DNA of 29,448 nt from NCBI GenBank assembly GCA_029859485.1, contig JAOUDB010000002.1, forward strand, positions 1 through 29,448, read 5' to 3'. The notes under the pieces were generated by a model. The model ran no database searches and was not told where the DNA came from. It worked only from the letters and a program-made list of their open reading frames with translations. Below are positions 1 through 7,958 of this stretch, one piece after another. Origin of the DNA: Desulfuromonadales bacterium. GTDB lineage: Bacteria > Desulfobacterota > Desulfuromonadia > Desulfuromonadales > BM103. Position numbers and translations under genes: made by a program. The number at the start of each line of letters is the position of its first letter. Position 1 is the first letter of the stretch.

Positions 1-1
1 C

Positions 2-187
2 AAACAATCGCGTGGTGTCGCCAAGAACAGCTATCATATGCAAGGCAAGGCGGTTGATTTGCGGCTTCCAGGAGTTTCTCTCAAAACCGTTCGTAAAGCA
101 GCTCTCGATCTGAAGATGGGCGGTGTCGGTTATTACCCGCAGTCAGCTTTCGTACATATCGATTCTGGTAGGGTTCGGAGCTGGTAG
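2..187 (+). CDS. M15/YcbK-like (DUF882) peptidase, 3' end only
   Basis: This is the last 61 residues of a gene that begins before the window. The readable frame contains SYHMQGKAVDLRL, matching the metal-binding HxxGxAxD motif of the M15 peptidase/DUF882 (YcbK-like) fold, followed by a GGVGYYP turn and FVHID, which supplies the second metal-binding His. The end GRVRSW is the usual C-terminus of this family, so the gene is probably intact on its left side. Family members are exported and thought to act on peptidoglycan cross-links or stem peptides; that role is inferred from the family. A strong intrinsic terminator lies about 85 bp after the stop. The stop codon falls in the second copy of a short tandem repeat. 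Confidence 0.85.
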   Translation, partial: KQSRGVAKNSYHMQGKAVDLRLPGVSLKTVRKAALDLKMGGVGYYPQSAFVHIDSGRVRSW

Positions 188-195
188 GGTTCGGA
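165..195 (+). repeat. 15-bp tandem repeat at the end of the M15 gene
   Basis: CTGGTAGGGTTCGGA occurs at 165-179 and again at 181-195 (period 16). The period shifts the frame, and the TAG within the second copy serves as the stop. The first copy encodes the normal SGRVRS end of the protein. Confidence 0.7.
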
Positions 196-270
196 TGTTG
201 TAGAAACGAAATCAAAATGGGAATCTGAGTAAATAATGGGAATTGTCCCATAACGAATTTTAGTCATGCT

Positions 271-299
271 AAAAGCCTTCCGTAATGGAAGGCTTTTTT
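271..299 (+). terminator. Rho-independent terminator of the M15 peptidase gene
   Basis: AAAAGCCTTCC (271-281) pairs perfectly with GGAAGGCTTTT (287-297) around a 5-nt loop, and the descending arm runs into a T tract. It sits 84 bp after the upstream stop codon and is a textbook intrinsic terminator. It separates the peptidase gene from the spacer and the following cluster. Confidence 0.9.
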
Positions 300-460
300 G
301 TTTTATCGTCGGCTAACTTAAATAAGTTAGCTGTCTCATAATGGTTGGTACTAAAAAAGGGAGGTTTACAGGGTGTTTCCCTGAACACCCCAAAGCAATG
401 TAAGAATATAAATAGGAATAACCTACAAAATGATGGCCACCTGGGTCTGCCCGGTTGGCC

Positions 461-474
461 ATTTACTATTTATC
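461..474 (+). repeat. Solo copy of the MITE-like end
   Basis: ATTTACTATTTATC here is identical to 28711-28724, and each copy lies just after an inverted repeat (ATGGCCA/TGGCCAT here, CAGTCAG/CTGACTG there). Together with the extended CC and CAG flanks it also matches the inverted third copy at 28783-28796. Confidence 0.5.
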
Positions 475-618
475 AGTGTCAGTAGCCCTTTTGCCTTTCT
501 GCCAATACCACACCATTAAAGTAAGCTGAGACAATAAAATAAGAGACCCTACCTTCACTCATTAAAGTGGACGGACTGTTGCGAGTTTTTGTCGAAGGTA
601 ATCATCTCCTCCTCAATT

Positions 619-644
619 TATCCCTTCTTTTAGGGGATATTTTT
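619..644 (+). terminator. Weak terminator- or attenuator-like hairpin upstream of the barrel gene
   Basis: TATCCC (619-624) pairs with GGGATA (634-639) across a 9-nt loop and is followed directly by TTTTT (640-644). It lies 100 bp upstream of the 744 start, within the likely leader or promoter region of the cluster. It could therefore attenuate a transcript starting further upstream or end read-through. The six-base stem is short, so the call is tentative. Confidence 0.4.
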
Positions 645-743
645 CGATAAGTAATCTGGTTTAATTACATTACGAATTTCTTCAACCTTCATCAAGCCTA
701 ACAGGGTTCGATAAACATTAAGTATTCAACAGGAGGTCTCAAA

Positions 744-1610
744 ATGAAGGTCAAAAACTTTTTGCGATGCATCATCCCGAGCAGTTTAAGTCTTTTGCTC
801 TGTGTATGTCTTGTCGCATTCTCGGTGGCAATAACCCCGCTCGAAGTTGCGGCCGAGGAGACCAAGGCTGACCTGGGTGAAGCTGCGACTAACCCGGTCT
901 CGAACCTGATCCAGTTTCGCCTGCAGAACGCATACAACCCCAGCGTCTACAACGCAGACGGTTATAGCAATGCGTTTCTTGTTCAGACGGTTGTGCCCTT
1001 TTCCTCTCTGGCGGAAAAGTTCGACAGTCTGAAGGGTATCGTCACTCGCACCACCTTGCCATTTGTGTCCACCCCGGATCTTGATGACGTCGGCCGCCAG
1101 CATGGCTTCGGCGATACCAACTTCCTCGCCTTTGCTGTTCCCAAGGCAGCCCCAAAAAATACCGTATGGGGCGTCGGCCCGGCGCTTAACATCCCCACCG
1201 GGGGCACTGACCGGTTCACTGGGTCGGGCTCCTGGCAGGGCGGGCCCGCAGCGGTGGCCATGGTCACGCCCATTAAGGGCCTGCAGGTGGGCGCCCTGGC
1301 GTTTCACGTCTGGGATTTCCATAAATTCCGCAGTGACGCGAACGACGTCAGTACAACGTCCATACAGCCCATCCTCACCAAGCACTTCGACAAAGGCTGG
1401 TACGTTTCCCTGCCCGACACGCCGCAGAGCTATAACTGGCAGACTGAAAACTGGACCCTGAACCTCGGTGGCGTACTTGGCCGGGTTTTCCCGGTTGGTG
1501 GCCAGCCCATGCAGATCTTCGGTGGCGTCTACTACAACCCGGAAGACAACGATGTGCCTGCGGGGGAATGGACGTTCAAGTTCCAGATCGGCTGGTTGTT
1601 CCCACAATAA
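744..1610 (+). CDS. Outer-membrane beta-barrel protein, neuromedin-U/MetA-like
   Basis: The 288-residue product has a long signal peptide (charged N-terminus, hydrophobic LSLLLCVCLVAFSVAI core, likely cleavage near AAEE at about 39-41). The mature part is rich in alternating hydrophobic/aromatic strands and ends in GWLFPQ. The pattern LIQFRLQNAYNP, VVPFSSL, GFGDTNFLAF and GPALNIPTGG resembles the family often mislabelled 'neuromedin U', related to the MetA/phenol-pathway barrels. A perfect AGGAGG at 731-736 fixes the start. Its stop TAA directly abuts the next ORF. As first gene of the cluster it probably supplies an outer-membrane route for a small or hydrophobic solute; the substrate is not readable from sequence. 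Confidence 0.75.
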   Translation: MKVKNFLRCIIPSSLSLLLCVCLVAFSVAITPLEVAAEETKADLGEAATNPVSNLIQFRLQNAYNPSVYNADGYSNAFLVQTVVPFSSLAEKFDSLKGIVTRTTLPFVSTPDLDDVGRQHGFGDTNFLAFAVPKAAPKNTVWGVGPALNIPTGGTDRFTGSGSWQGGPAAVAMVTPIKGLQVGALAFHVWDFHKFRSDANDVSTTSIQPILTKHFDKGWYVSLPDTPQSYNWQTENWTLNLGGVLGRVFPVGGQPMQIFGGVYYNPEDNDVPAGEWTFKFQIGWLFPQ

Positions 1611-1628
1611 ATGATGATGGAGGCTACA

Positions 1629-2078
1629 ATGAGAAACTTGCTAAGCATTCTTCAGGTCCTGCTACTCGCGCTGCTCGTCGGTTGCAGTACGGCACCTTTA
1701 ACGCCGACCCAAGATGGTCTCATGCCGTCCGGTTCATTTGCGGTAAGGGAGTCTCAGGCCCTGCGGCTCGCGGTCGGTAATGCGGGTGAAGGCACACTAA
1801 TGTTCCAGGGTTGGCAGTACCCTTTCATATTAGAAAATGCGAAAGTGGATATCGACGGCAACAACCCAGTGGAAATAATAGGTTCAGTCTTCAATTTGCA
1901 GAAGACAGAAGATTTTGAAGGCAAATACACGCTGACAAAGGCCGATATCGAAACCGGAGAAGGAATCAGCGGATTAGAGGCAAAGAATGAAAACGGCGTG
2001 GTCATTCACGTTAGTACTCTGGGCCACGATGTTGCGATAGACGCCGAAGCGACGGGCTTGGAGATCACCCTCAAATAG
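1629..2078 (+). CDS. Putative lipoprotein of unknown function
   Basis: The 149-residue product starts MRNLLSILQVLLLALLVGCS, a lipoprotein signal peptide with LVGC lipobox, so it is probably lipid-anchored in the envelope. The mature domain (GTLMFQGWQYPF, IIGSVFNLQKTEDFEGKY, NENGVVIHV, GLEITLK) resembles small beta-rich exported proteins with G-x-VYNL-x-DFxGxY and NxNGVVI signatures, whose role I do not know. I chose 1629 because GGAGG lies just upstream. The earlier in-frame ATGs from 1611 (adding MMMEAT) abut the previous stop but have no good ribosome site and would spoil the signal peptide. It sits between the barrel and the DUF3604 genes and is likely cotranscribed with them. Confidence 0.7.
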   Translation: MRNLLSILQVLLLALLVGCSTAPLTPTQDGLMPSGSFAVRESQALRLAVGNAGEGTLMFQGWQYPFILENAKVDIDGNNPVEIIGSVFNLQKTEDFEGKYTLTKADIETGEGISGLEAKNENGVVIHVSTLGHDVAIDAEATGLEITLK

Positions 2079-2129
2079 GGGAAAACCGGAATGCGGGCCG
2101 CCATGCGCCTGGTTCGGAGGAGAAAAGCC

Positions 2130-4085
2130 ATGTTGACAAAGAAAGCTATAAAACTCACATTGTTCGCTGGTTTCGTCGCGACATTGCTGGCGATACCGGT
2201 GTACGCTCAGGAATCCGCTATTGGACTGCCACCGAGTGAAAGCGACCAGGCAAAGGTCGATAAGGCTCTCGGCCAGGGGTCTTATTCTCCTTATGCCGAC
2301 TTGAAATACCCTCTGAAACCACTCTTTGGTGACACCCACCTGCACACAGGCTTCTCGATGGACGCCGGGGTGTGGGGTTGTCGACTCAGGCCGAGAGACG
2401 CCTACCGTTTTGCCCGTGGTGAGCAGATTACGGCCTCTTCCGGGCAGCCGGCGAAACTTGCGCGGCCCCTTGATTTCCTGGTTGTCGCTGACCACTCAGA
2501 CAACATGGGCTTTGCCACCGACCTTTTGGCGGGCTCTTCTGCGCTGCTTGCCGAACCTAAGGGGCGTGAATGGTATGACTTGATCAATAAAGGCGAGGGG
2601 GGCAAGGCGGCACTGGACATGATCAATCTGTTCTCCCAGGGCAATTTTCCGAAAAAACTTCTCTATGCACCTGGCACGCGGCCATATCGTGACGCCTGGC
2701 AGGAGACGATCGACGCTGCCGAGGAATACAACGAACCGGGTCGTTTCACTGCCCTGATCGGCTATGAGTGGACCTCGCTGGTGAAGGGCGCCAACATGCA
2801 CCGGAACGTGATCCTCCGCGACGACGGTGACCGTGCGAAGCAGATCATCCCGTTTACCCTCATGCCTCCCGGCAGCGCCAACCCGGTCGACTTGTGGAAA
2901 TGGATGGAAACCTACGAAAAGAAGACTGGCGGCAGCGTGCTGGCCATAGCGCATAACGGCAACCTGTCCAACGGCATCATGTTCCCGGTCGAGAAGGCTT
3001 TCACAGGTAAGAAGGTCGACAAGAGCTATGTTGAGCAACGGGCGAAGTGGGAACGCCTCTACGAGGTCACCCAGACCAAGGGTACGGGGGAAACGCATCC
3101 ATACCTGTCGCCCAATGACGAATTCGCCGACTTCGAGATTTGGGACAAGGGCAATCTCGATGCAAGTCAGGTCAAGAAAAAAGAGATGCTCGAGTACGAG
3201 TATGCTCGTTCAGCGTACAAAAACGGCCTACAGCTCGAAGCCAAGCTCGGCACCAACCCCTACAAGTTCGGCCTGGTCGGCAGCAGCGACTCCCACACCG
3301 GTCTGGCAGCCATGGAAGAGGAGAACTTCTTCGGCAAGACGACCCCTCAGGAACCGAGTGCGGAGCGCATGACCGAGACCTTCATGGATAACAAGAAGAG
3401 CGGTGTGAAGATCATGGACTGGGAAGTCGGTTCATCCGGCTATGCCGCCGTGTGGGCCGAGAACAACACCCGCACCGCGATTTGGGATGCCATGCACCGC
3501 AGGGAGACCTACGCCACCACCGGAACCCGCATGACGGTTCGTTTTTTTGGTGGTTGGGATTTCAGTAATGACGACGCCAATTCCCGCAGCCCGGCCGAGA
3601 TTGGCTATGCCAAGGGTGTCCCCATGGGCGGTGACATGCGCAAGGCTCCCGAGGGTAAGGCGCCTTCTTTTTTGGTCGCAGCTCTCAAGGACTCGATCGG
3701 TGCCAACTTAGACCGCATCCAGATCGTCAAAGGTTGGATGGATGCCAAGGGCAAGCTGCATGAAAAAGTTTTTGACGTGGCCTGGGGCGGTGACCGTCAA
3801 CCCGACGCCAACGGCAAGCTCCCGTCCGTCGGCAGCACTGTCGATATTGAGAATGCCACCTGGACCAACACCATCGGGTCAGGCGAACTGATCGCGGTCT
3901 GGGAAGATCCGGATTTTGATGCGAAGGAGAGCGCTTTCTATTACGCCCGCGTGATCGAGATCCCGACCCCGCGATGGACCGCTTACGATGCCAAGCGTTT
4001 CGGGCTCAAGCCGCCACCCGGGACCAGGATGACCGTCACCGAACGCGCTTACACAAGCCCGATCTGGTACACGCCTTCGAAGTAA
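2130..4085 (+). CDS. DUF3604 exported PHP-like metal-dependent protein (paralog 1)
   Basis: The 651-residue product has a Sec signal peptide (LTLFAGFVATLLAIPVYAQ). It then has a full DUF3604 domain, which is related to the PHP/amidohydrolase-like metal-dependent phosphoesterase fold. Visible candidate metal ligands are GDTHLHTG (H70, H72), VVADHSD (D121, H122), IAHNGN (H275) and GSSDSHTG (D387, H389), all in the order expected for a PHP-type site. Start 2130 is chosen because GGAGGAG precedes it and the signal peptide follows at once; the upstream in-frame ATGs at 2091 and 2103 would add an Arg-rich extension. The substrate of the family is not established. A related copy follows 44 bp downstream, and the PPIase and HupE-like genes follow in the same operon. 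Confidence 0.88.
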   Translation: MLTKKAIKLTLFAGFVATLLAIPVYAQESAIGLPPSESDQAKVDKALGQGSYSPYADLKYPLKPLFGDTHLHTGFSMDAGVWGCRLRPRDAYRFARGEQITASSGQPAKLARPLDFLVVADHSDNMGFATDLLAGSSALLAEPKGREWYDLINKGEGGKAALDMINLFSQGNFPKKLLYAPGTRPYRDAWQETIDAAEEYNEPGRFTALIGYEWTSLVKGANMHRNVILRDDGDRAKQIIPFTLMPPGSANPVDLWKWMETYEKKTGGSVLAIAHNGNLSNGIMFPVEKAFTGKKVDKSYVEQRAKWERLYEVTQTKGTGETHPYLSPNDEFADFEIWDKGNLDASQVKKKEMLEYEYARSAYKNGLQLEAKLGTNPYKFGLVGSSDSHTGLAAMEEENFFGKTTPQEPSAERMTETFMDNKKSGVKIMDWEVGSSGYAAVWAENNTRTAIWDAMHRRETYATTGTRMTVRFFGGWDFSNDDANSRSPAEIGYAKGVPMGGDMRKAPEGKAPSFLVAALKDSIGANLDRIQIVKGWMDAKGKLHEKVFDVAWGGDRQPDANGKLPSVGSTVDIENATWTNTIGSGELIAVWEDPDFDAKESAFYYARVIEIPTPRWTAYDAKRFGLKPPPGTRMTVTERAYTSPIWYTPSK

Positions 4086-4129
4086 GCTGTCAAGCACAAT
4101 ACTTTTGCAGGAAAAGGAGAAATAGACAG

Positions 4130-6037
4130 ATGAATATCATCAAGCTAGCTGCAGTTGTTGCCTTTGCCAGCATCCTGTTGCCTTCGATGTCGTTTGCAGT
4201 GGAGTATCATCATGGTTCTGATGCCGTCGAGAAGAAAATCAGCGTCAAGGAGTTTTCTCCGTACGTGGGCCGTTCCTACCCGACACAGGTTTACTGGGGT
4301 GACCAGCACCTCCACACCGAAATCTCCGTCGATGCGGGAACCATGGTCCGGCTGGGTCAGGAGGACGCCTATCGCTTCGCTCGCGGCGAGGAAGTGACCT
4401 CGACCACCGGAGTCAAGGCCAAGCTTTCCAGACCCCTGGATTGGCTGGTGATCTCTGACCATGCCGAGATGTACGGCCTGATGCCGAAACTGTTGAAGGG
4501 TGACCCGAACCTGCTGAAAAACAAGGTGGCCAAAAAATGGTATGACGCCCTGAAGAGTGGCGACAAGAAGACGCAGTTCGCCACCCTCATGGAGATTGTC
4601 GGCGCGCTAAACAAGAAGGATCCGCCGTTCGACACAATCAAGATCACCAAAAATGCCTGGAAGGAATACACCGCATTGGCCGACAGGTACAACGAGCCGG
4701 GGCGCTTCTCGGCCATCATCGGCTATGAATACACGTCTCGCGGCGGGTACAACCTGCATCGCAACGTGCTCTTCCGCGGTGACGCCTCCGTGGCCAACCA
4801 GACTTTGCCGTTCTCCCAGTTTGACAGCCAAAATCCTGAAGACCTCTGGAAAGCGCTGGACCAATTCGAGCAGAAGACCGGGGCCGACGTGCTGGCCATT
4901 CCGCACAACGGAAACCTCTCGAACGGCTTGATGTTCTCTGTCGAAACCAACGATGGCAAACCCTACAGCAAAGAACTTGCAGCGCTGCGGGCGAAGATGG
5001 AGCCCCTTGTCGAAGTGACCCAGATCAAGGGTGACGGTGAATCGCACCCATTCCTCTCACCGAACGACGAGTTCGCCGATTACGAGACCTGGGACGATGC
5101 CAACCTGGACGGCACAGAGATCAAGAAACAGGAGATGCTGCAGTACGAATATGCGCGGTCCGCGCTAAAAATCGGCTTGCAGATGGAAGAAAAGCTCGGT
5201 GTAAACCCCTTCAAATTTGGCATGGCCTCTGGCACCGACGGTCACACGGCACTCACCGCCGTTGAAGAAAACAACTTCTTCGGCAAGCATCCCGGTGTCG
5301 AACCGGACCCAAAGCGCTGGGAGCATGTCGTGATCAAGTCCTCCCTGGATGACAAACTCACCACCCTCGGCTGGCAGCAGGCGGCCGGTGGCTATACCGG
5401 CGTCTGGGCGACCGAGAATACCCGTGAGGCGATCTTCGATGCGATGATTCGCAAAGAAACCTACGCCACCACCGGTCCGCGCATGCGGGTGCGTCTGTTC
5501 GGCGGGTGGGAGTTCACCGAAGAGGATTCGCAATCCCGTATGCCGGCACGAATCGGCTATGACAAGGGCGTCCCGATGGGCGGCGACCTGTATGACGCCC
5601 CCAAAGGCAAAGCGCCGACATTCCTCGTCGCAGCGGTCAAAGACCCTTACAGCGGCAATCTCGACCGCATCCAGATCATCAAGGGGTGGTTGGACAAAAA
5701 AGGCGAAACCCATGAGAAGGTTTATGACGTGGCCTGGTCCGGTGATCGCAAGCCTGGTAAGGACGGCAAGCTGCCGGCCGTCGGTAATACCGTTGACGTG
5801 AAGAAGGCCACTTGGACCAATTCGATCGGCGCACCTGAACTCGTTACAACCTGGGAAGACCCAGACTTCGACCCGAAGGAGAAGGCCTTCTACTACGCCC
5901 GGGTGATCGAGATTCCGACCCCGCGCTGGACGGCTTATGAAGCCAAGCGTTACGGTGTCGAGATGCCGGAGAACGTGCCGATGATCACCAATGAACGCGC
6001 TTATACCAGCCCGATCTGGTACAACCCCGAGGGATGA
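4130..6037 (+). CDS. DUF3604 exported PHP-like metal-dependent protein (paralog 2)
   Basis: The 635-residue product has a signal peptide (LAAVVAFASILLPSMSFAVE) and the same DUF3604 architecture as the gene before it. Ligand motifs are conserved: GDQHLHTE (H60, H62), VISDHAE (D110, H111), IPHNGN (H259) and GTDGHTA (D370, H372). The two proteins are clearly homologous end to end, including identical C-terminal stretches such as FYYARVIEIPTPRWTAY and ERAYTSPIWY. This is therefore an old tandem duplication in which both copies kept their catalytic-looking residues. Start 4130 has AAAGGAGA nearby; the frame is open upstream into the previous gene but without a plausible start. The stop overlaps the PPIase start by 4 bp. 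Confidence 0.88.
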   Translation: MNIIKLAAVVAFASILLPSMSFAVEYHHGSDAVEKKISVKEFSPYVGRSYPTQVYWGDQHLHTEISVDAGTMVRLGQEDAYRFARGEEVTSTTGVKAKLSRPLDWLVISDHAEMYGLMPKLLKGDPNLLKNKVAKKWYDALKSGDKKTQFATLMEIVGALNKKDPPFDTIKITKNAWKEYTALADRYNEPGRFSAIIGYEYTSRGGYNLHRNVLFRGDASVANQTLPFSQFDSQNPEDLWKALDQFEQKTGADVLAIPHNGNLSNGLMFSVETNDGKPYSKELAALRAKMEPLVEVTQIKGDGESHPFLSPNDEFADYETWDDANLDGTEIKKQEMLQYEYARSALKIGLQMEEKLGVNPFKFGMASGTDGHTALTAVEENNFFGKHPGVEPDPKRWEHVVIKSSLDDKLTTLGWQQAAGGYTGVWATENTREAIFDAMIRKETYATTGPRMRVRLFGGWEFTEEDSQSRMPARIGYDKGVPMGGDLYDAPKGKAPTFLVAAVKDPYSGNLDRIQIIKGWLDKKGETHEKVYDVAWSGDRKPGKDGKLPAVGNTVDVKKATWTNSIGAPELVTTWEDPDFDPKEKAFYYARVIEIPTPRWTAYEAKRYGVEMPENVPMITNERAYTSPIWYNPEG

Positions 6038-6939
6038 TTGGTGAAACAATGAACTACCTCAAGATCCTCCTGAAGGAGCCGCTGGTGCATTTTCTGCTGA
6101 TCGGCGCAGGGCTCTTTCTGATCTATAGCTTCAGCGATGGACCGGCGAACGACAATGCGAAGCGCATTGTCGTCTCGTCCGGCCAGGTTGAACAGATGGT
6201 CTCCAGGTTCACCCAGACCTGGATGCGCTCGCCCCTGGATGAGGAGTTTGACGGCCTGATCGAGAACTACGTGCGCGACGAGATCTTCTATCGAGAAGCC
6301 GTCGCCATGAGCCTGGACCGGAACGATCAGACGATCAAACAAAGGCTGCGCATGAAGCTGGAGTTTTTGCTCGAAGATTTAAGCTCGGTCAGCGAAATCA
6401 GCGACCAGGAGCTGACTGAATTCCTGGCGCGGCACCCAGAGAAGTTCATGGTGGAGCCGCGGGTCTCTTTCCGGCAGGTTTATCTCGACCCGCAAAAGCA
6501 CCATGACCCGGAGGCAGAGGCCCAAAGTCTGTTGCTCAGCCTGCAAAATGGCACAGACCCACTGCAGGCAGGTGATGCAACCATGCTCGCTTACGAACAC
6601 ATCAGAGCCTCACAGAGCAACATCGTTCGCTCCTTCGGCGAAAGCTTTGCCGAGCAGGTCAGCCGTCTCGACCCTGGCGACTGGACCGGCCCATTTGCAT
6701 CACAGTTCGGTGTTCACCTGGTCAAGGTCACGCAACGCGAGGAGGCCCGGCTTCCCGAGCTGGCTGAAATTCGCGACCAGGTCGAACGCGAGTACCTGGT
6801 TCTACGCCGCCAGGAGATGAAGGACGACACCTATCAGCGCCTGCGTGCTGGCTACCAGGTCGTCATCGAAGCTCCTGAACCGGCGGACGGTGCTCCGGGT
6901 GTTGCTGCCACGAAGCAACCGGTTGGGGGCGGTGGATGA
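6034..6939 (+). CDS. Membrane-anchored PpiC-type peptidyl-prolyl cis-trans isomerase
   Basis: The 301-residue product has one N-terminal membrane anchor (VHFLLIGAGLFLIYSF, about residues 18-33). A helical chaperone-like segment follows (YVRDEIFYREAVAM, LEFLLEDLSSVSEISDQEL), then a parvulin/rotamase-like domain (EPRVSFRQVYLD, FAEQVSRLDPGDWTGPFASQFGVHLVKV). This is the layout of SurA/PrsA/PpiD-like periplasmic foldases. The ATGA overlap with the preceding DUF3604 gene, and a second overlap with the HupE-like gene, indicate translational coupling. It likely helps fold exported proteins or barrels of this cluster. An alternative start at 6049 (MNYLKIL) is possible. Confidence 0.85.
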   Translation: MIGETMNYLKILLKEPLVHFLLIGAGLFLIYSFSDGPANDNAKRIVVSSGQVEQMVSRFTQTWMRSPLDEEFDGLIENYVRDEIFYREAVAMSLDRNDQTIKQRLRMKLEFLLEDLSSVSEISDQELTEFLARHPEKFMVEPRVSFRQVYLDPQKHHDPEAEAQSLLLSLQNGTDPLQAGDATMLAYEHIRASQSNIVRSFGESFAEQVSRLDPGDWTGPFASQFGVHLVKVTQREEARLPELAEIRDQVEREYLVLRRQEMKDDTYQRLRAGYQVVIEAPEPADGAPGVAATKQPVGGGG

Positions 6940-7958
6940 TGAAGCGTTTGCTTCTAAATATTGTCCTCTGCGTCTTGACACTCTGCAGTGGTTTTTCTTT
7001 CCAGGCCCAGGCGCATGAGTCTCAACCCGGCATGCTGGAACTAAACCAGTTGACAGACACCCGCTTCGAGGTGGTCTGGCGGGCGCCCATCTATTACGGC
7101 AAGCCGCACCCGGCACAACTGGAACTCCCGGACAACTGGCAGCCCATCAGCAACCCAACGGTCCGGCAGCTCTCCGATTCGGCGCTGCATCGGCTCATCG
7201 TTGAAGTGCCCAACAGTTTGATTGACGGGAGTGTCGTTCGTTTCCCAGGGCTCGAGTCGACGATCACCGATGTCTTCATCGTTATGACCCGGCTGGATGG
7301 CAGTCAGATGACCCAGGTCGTGCGGCCAACGGAGCCTTTTGCTGAGCTGCGCGGTGAGCGCTCCTGGTATGTTTCCGCCAAGGAATACCTGGTGCTCGGT
7401 TTGAATCACATCCTGACCGGCATCGACCATCTGCTCTTCGTGCTCGGGCTGCTGCTGATCGTCAGTGGTCGCTGGACGCTATTGAAAACCATTACCGCGT
7501 TCACCATTGCCCACAGTATCACCCTCGCGATCGCTACTCTGGGATATGCAACCGCGCCGGGGCCGCCGCTCAATGCGGCCATTGCCCTGAGTATCCTCTT
7601 CCTCGGTCCGGAGATCGTACGGGTCTGGCGTGGCCAGACCAGTTTTACTATCAGACATCCCTGGGTGGTGGCTTTTGCCTTCGGTCTGCTGCACGGCTTC
7701 GGCTTCGCCAGCGGCTTGACGATCAACGGCCTGCCGAGCTCAGAAATCCCGGTGGCACTGCTGCTCTTCAACGTGGGTGTCGAAATCGGTCAGCTGTTCT
7801 TTGTCGCTATCATCCTTTTGCTCGAACGCTCTTTCCGGATTCTCGAGGTCCGTTGGCCGCGTTGGGCGGAAGCCTTGCCGGCCTATACCGTCGGCGGACT
7901 GGGTGCTTTTTGGACAATCCAGAGGGTCGCCATGATGTTCGGAGGTTTTGCCAAATGA
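6936..7958 (+). CDS. HupE/UreJ-type membrane protein with periplasmic N-terminal domain
   Basis: The 340-residue product has a signal peptide (LLLNIVLCVLTLCSGFSFQAQA) and a roughly 110-residue extracytoplasmic beta-rich domain beginning HESQPGMLELNQ. A C-terminal bundle of about six to seven TM segments follows. The membrane part carries the HupE signature H-x5-D-H (HILTGIDH; H158, D164, H165), plus FTIAHSITLAIA and GLLHGFGFASGL, as in the long HupE/UreJ_2 group. HupE relatives move Ni2+ or Co2+ for hydrogenase or urease maturation; neither enzyme is encoded here, so metal supply to the DUF3604 proteins is my inference. It overlaps the PPIase gene and the next HupE gene by 4 bp each. Confidence 0.85.
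   Translation: MMKRLLLNIVLCVLTLCSGFSFQAQAHESQPGMLELNQLTDTRFEVVWRAPIYYGKPHPAQLELPDNWQPISNPTVRQLSDSALHRLIVEVPNSLIDGSVVRFPGLESTITDVFIVMTRLDGSQMTQVVRPTEPFAELRGERSWYVSAKEYLVLGLNHILTGIDHLLFVLGLLLIVSGRWTLLKTITAFTIAHSITLAIATLGYATAPGPPLNAAIALSILFLGPEIVRVWRGQTSFTIRHPWVVAFAFGLLHGFGFASGLTINGLPSSEIPVALLLFNVGVEIGQLFFVAIILLLERSFRILEVRWPRWAEALPAYTVGGLGAFWTIQRVAMMFGGFAK

Larger units (their letters stand above)
188..743. other. 556-bp AT-rich spacer with five inverted repeats
   Basis: I see no convincing gene here. The spacer holds the terminator at 271-299 and four further inverted repeats. These are ATGGGA/TCCCAT (236-251), GCTAACTT/AAGTTAGC (312-331), GGGTGTT/AACACCC (371-390) and ATGGCCA/TGGCCAT (about 432-462). 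The last of these is followed by ATTTACTATTTATC (461-474), a sequence that recurs near 28.7 kb. The second half, 480-743, must contain the promoter of the 744 gene, but no single sigma-70 pair stands out. Composition is clearly more AT-rich than the neighbouring genes. Confidence 0.7.

Noticed and set aside
366..462. Riboswitch (c-di-GMP or cobalamin type) in the left spacer
   Set aside because: Hairpins are present, but the conserved core sequences of those classes are not found, and the segment is 280 bp away from the next gene.
786..1607. Minus-strand open frame (273 codons) opposite the first barrel gene
   Set aside because: Its composition and translation look like antisense shadow, while the plus strand has a signal peptide and AGGAGG site.
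3974..4129. Upstream extension of the second DUF3604 gene into the first
   Set aside because: The frame is open, but the signal peptide and ribosome site sit at 4130; the extension would bury the signal peptide.
5165..6049. Long minus-strand open frame (294 codons) opposite the second DUF3604 gene
   Set aside because: It is the antisense of a gene with clear domain motifs. Its own translation shows no recognisable fold, and it has no ribosome site; high GC at third positions explains the openness.
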